The translations under genes and the position numbers were made by a program. The notes beneath the pieces were generated by a model, which saw only the letters and a list, made by a program, of their open reading frames with translations, made no database searches and had not been told where the DNA came from. DNA of 33,413 nt, taken from the NCBI GenBank assembly GCA_022564115.1, contig JADFMB010000007.1:1-33413 (forward strand). Reading direction: 5' to 3'. This document shows, piece after piece, positions 32,007 through 33,413 of this stretch (within the stretch, counting starts at the first letter, position 1; each line of letters starts with the position of its first letter). This stretch comes from Pseudomonadota bacterium. Lineage in GTDB: Bacteria; Pseudomonadota; Alphaproteobacteria; Rhodospirillales; Casp-alpha2.

Positions 32007-32093
32007 TGGTGCCCCCGGGGAGAATCGAACTCCCACTCCCTTGCGAGAACGGGATTTTGAATCCCGCGCGTCTACCAATTCCGCCACAGGGGC
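32007..32093 (-). tRNA. tRNA-Leu (anticodon CAA)
   Basis: The 87-nt gene includes the encoded CCA. The acceptor stem GCCCCUG pairs with CGGGGGC (one G-U). The anticodon stem CGGGA/UCCCG encloses the loop UUCAAAA, giving anticodon CAA for UUG codons. The long variable arm (between UCCCG and the T stem, UCUCGCAAGGGAGU-like) is that of a class II tRNA, as expected for leucine. The T stem GGGAG/CUCCC encloses UUCGAUU. It reads toward the toxin-antitoxin genes, and its 3' half is duplicated at 30881-30930. Confidence 0.97.
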
Positions 32094-32108
32094 TTAACAA
32101 CCGGCCAC

Positions 32109-32136
32109 ATCATAGCGGGGCGCGTTGGCCGGTCAA
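32109..32136 (-). promoter_or_regulatory. Strong promoter of tRNA-Leu
   Basis: On the minus strand TTGACC (32136-32131), a 16-bp spacer and TATGAT (32114-32109) lie so that transcription would start about 9 nt before the tRNA. TTGACG at 32150-32145 is a second -35-like hexamer. Confidence 0.75.
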
Positions 32137-32215
32137 CAGGGGCCGTCAACACGCCCGATTCCTCTAAAAATCCGGTGTTTGCCCGGACCCCCTTGCCCTG
32201 CTAAACAGCCCGCGT

Positions 32216-32236
32216 CCGCTCCGGCCGCCGGAGCGG
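32216..32236 (+). promoter_or_regulatory. GC-rich hairpin just before the ribosome site of the DedA gene
   Basis: CCGCTCCGG (32216-32224) and CCGGAGCGG (32228-32236) pair perfectly around a 3-base loop. The stem ends 4 bases before the AAAGGGGA ribosome site (32240-32247), so it may control translation. Confidence 0.5.
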
Positions 32237-32255
32237 CGGAAAGGGGAACCGACTC

Positions 32256-32837
32256 TTGCTGCGACGCCTTTACGACTGGACCATGGACCTGGCCCAACAC
32301 CGCCGCGCGATGGCGGCACTGGCCGGGGTGTCGTTCATCGAAAGCTCGGTGTTTCCGATCCCGCCGGATATTTTGATGATTCCGATGGTGCTGGCCAACA
32401 GGGCGCGGGCCTTCCGCATCGCCTTCGTGTGCACCGTGGCGTCGGTCCTGGGCGGGATTCTGGGTTACGCCATCGGCGTTTTCCTGTTCGAGGAAATCGG
32501 CAAGCCGATGCTGGAATTCTATGGCTACGGGCCGAAATTCGCCGAGTTCCAGGACAAATACAACGACTGGGGCGCCTGGGCCGTGTTCATCGCCGGGGTG
32601 ACGCCGTTTCCCTACAAGGTCATTACCATCCTGTCCGGGGTCACGGCGCTTGATATCTTCATCTTCACCGTCGCCTCGGTGGCCGCCCGGGGGCTCCGGT
32701 TCTTCATCGTCGCCGGGCTGTTGTGGCATTTCGGGGAACCGATCCGCACCTTCATCGAAAAACGCCTGGGCCTGCTGTTCGGGCTGTTCTGCGTCCTGCT
32801 GCTGGGTGGCTTCGCCGCCGTAAAGTTCTTATTTTAA
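32256..32837 (+). CDS. DedA/YqaA family membrane protein
   Basis: The 193-residue protein has several membrane segments and the family motif region FIESSVFPIPPDILMIPMVLAN (about 27-48), followed by GGILGYAIG and the GVTPFPYKVITILSG segment, which is the conserved glycine/proline core. DedA-type (VTT) proteins move lipids or their head-group carriers across the inner membrane. The start TTG 32256 follows AAAGGGGA at 32240-32247; ATG 32283 would lose the first nine residues. It is followed 7 bp later by dsbB. Confidence 0.85.
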   Translation: MLRRLYDWTMDLAQHRRAMAALAGVSFIESSVFPIPPDILMIPMVLANRARAFRIAFVCTVASVLGGILGYAIGVFLFEEIGKPMLEFYGYGPKFAEFQDKYNDWGAWAVFIAGVTPFPYKVITILSGVTALDIFIFTVASVAARGLRFFIVAGLLWHFGEPIRTFIEKRLGLLFGLFCVLLLGGFAAVKFLF

Positions 32838-32844
32838 GGACACC

Positions 32845-33369
32845 ATGATTATTGATCCCGCCCGCGTGGACTGGTCCCGGCTGGTTCCTTTCGCCATTCT
32901 GGCCGCCAGCATCGGCGCCCTCGTCACCGCCTATACGGCCGAGTTGGCCTTCGGCATCGAGCCCTGCATCCTTTGCCTTTATCAGCGCATCCCCTATGCC
33001 CTGGCCGGGGCATTGGCGTTGGCGGCGCTGTTGGCGCCCGGGACATGGGGACCGCGGCCAAAGGTGTGGGCGGTGATCGGCGCCGCGGTGGCGTTCCTGG
33101 CCGGGGCTGAAATCGCCTTCTACCACGTCGGCGTCGAGCAGCACTGGTGGCGGTCCCTGGCGTCGTGCGCCGTCGCCGCAAGCGATCCGGAACCCGAGAC
33201 GGTGGAGGAGCTGCGCCGCCTGTTGACCGAGGCCCGGCCGGCCAAGGCCTGCGACGAGGTCGACTGGGCCCTGTTCGGGGTGTCGATGGCGACCTACAAT
33301 GTGGCGGCGTCGCTGGCCCTGGCGGTGGGGTCGTTCTGGGGCGCCGAGAAGATCCGGAGGCAGGCATGA
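32845..33369 (+). CDS. dsbB: Disulfide bond formation protein B
   Basis: The 174-residue inner-membrane protein reoxidises DsbA and passes electrons to ubiquinone. The first redox pair is C41/C44 (EPCILC) and the second is C108/C136 in the periplasmic loop. EQHWWRS at 98-104 is typical of the family. Four membrane segments are visible. It follows the DedA gene by 7 bp and its TGA overlaps the next ATG (ATGA). Confidence 0.92.
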   Translation: MIIDPARVDWSRLVPFAILAASIGALVTAYTAELAFGIEPCILCLYQRIPYALAGALALAALLAPGTWGPRPKVWAVIGAAVAFLAGAEIAFYHVGVEQHWWRSLASCAVAASDPEPETVEELRRLLTEARPAKACDEVDWALFGVSMATYNVAASLALAVGSFWGAEKIRRQA

Positions 33370-33413
33370 GCACGGCCCGAAAAACGAAAAAGCGGAAAGC
33401 GAAAAAGCCAAAA
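33366..33413 (+). CDS. Truncated gene start, possibly coq7
   Basis: Sixteen codons (MSTARKTKKRKAKKPK) are visible, overlapping the dsbB stop by ATGA, and the reading frame is open at the window edge. The very basic N-terminus and the position after dsbB fit a demethoxyubiquinone hydroxylase (Coq7), which commonly follows dsbB in alphaproteobacteria, but the sequence shown is too short to prove it. Confidence 0.4.
   Translation, partial: MSTARKTKKRKAKKPK

Overview
The window is a stretch of high-GC alphaproteobacterial chromosome, most like the Rhodospirillales and relatives. This rests on gene content, not on a search: a BamF-type (DUF3035) lipoprotein carrying the PDEF motif, DUF1244 and DUF6352 proteins, a MutL with the endonuclease motif, and a dsbB gene followed at once by a small basic N-terminus that fits coq7. 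About 30 genes are packed tightly, with many ATGA or TAATG overlaps. Most are housekeeping.

Layout. At 1-4528 are the start of an M23-type peptidase and xseA (both minus), divergent from purD, followed by the DUF1244 and DUF6352 genes (plus). At 4529-5775 an AT-rich accessory gene sits next to tandem decamers; it encodes an HNH nuclease behind a probable PUA-like reader domain. At 5776-8680 are tadA (minus), a 120-bp island of 20% GC, rluB-rsmD (plus, coupled) and a methyltransferase-like gene (minus). The long minus-strand block 7865-20466 holds maoC, ribF-ileS-lspA, bamF, an active plus an inactive M16 peptidase, pgi-mutL and the methyltransferase-like gene. At 20621-26036 are an M23 peptidase, an orphan recombinase core-binding-like protein, a flavin/2Fe-2S reductase, a diiron ferritin-like protein coupled to a family 2 glycosyltransferase, and a DUF547 protein. 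At 26033-28997 an Lrp/AsnC regulator diverges from a homodimeric 2-oxoacid dehydrogenase E1. At 29051-30822 are an orphan helical protein, a cytoplasmic NlpC/P60 peptidase and a two-helix membrane protein. At 30881-32093 a TacA/TacT-type toxin-antitoxin pair lies between a tRNA-Leu 3' remnant and an intact tRNA-Leu(CAA). At 32256-33413 are a DedA/YqaA protein, dsbB and a truncated gene start.

How the genes fit together. Several serve the envelope: LspA matures lipoproteins such as BamF, which helps build outer-membrane proteins; DsbB reoxidises DsbA; the M23 and C40 enzymes act on peptidoglycan or its fragments. A second set serves translation and rRNA/tRNA modification (ileS, tadA, rluB, rsmD). 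XseA and MutL serve DNA repair, and purD, pgi, ribF and the E1 serve central metabolism.

The most unusual part is the roughly 1.1-kb toxin-antitoxin islet at the duplicated tRNA-Leu. It looks like a tRNA-targeted mobile element reduced to its addiction module, with no integrase left. Next in interest are the HNH gene, the core-binding-only recombinase-like protein, the diiron/glycosyltransferase pair, and the E1/Lrp pair, which recalls mdeB/mdeR without mdeA.
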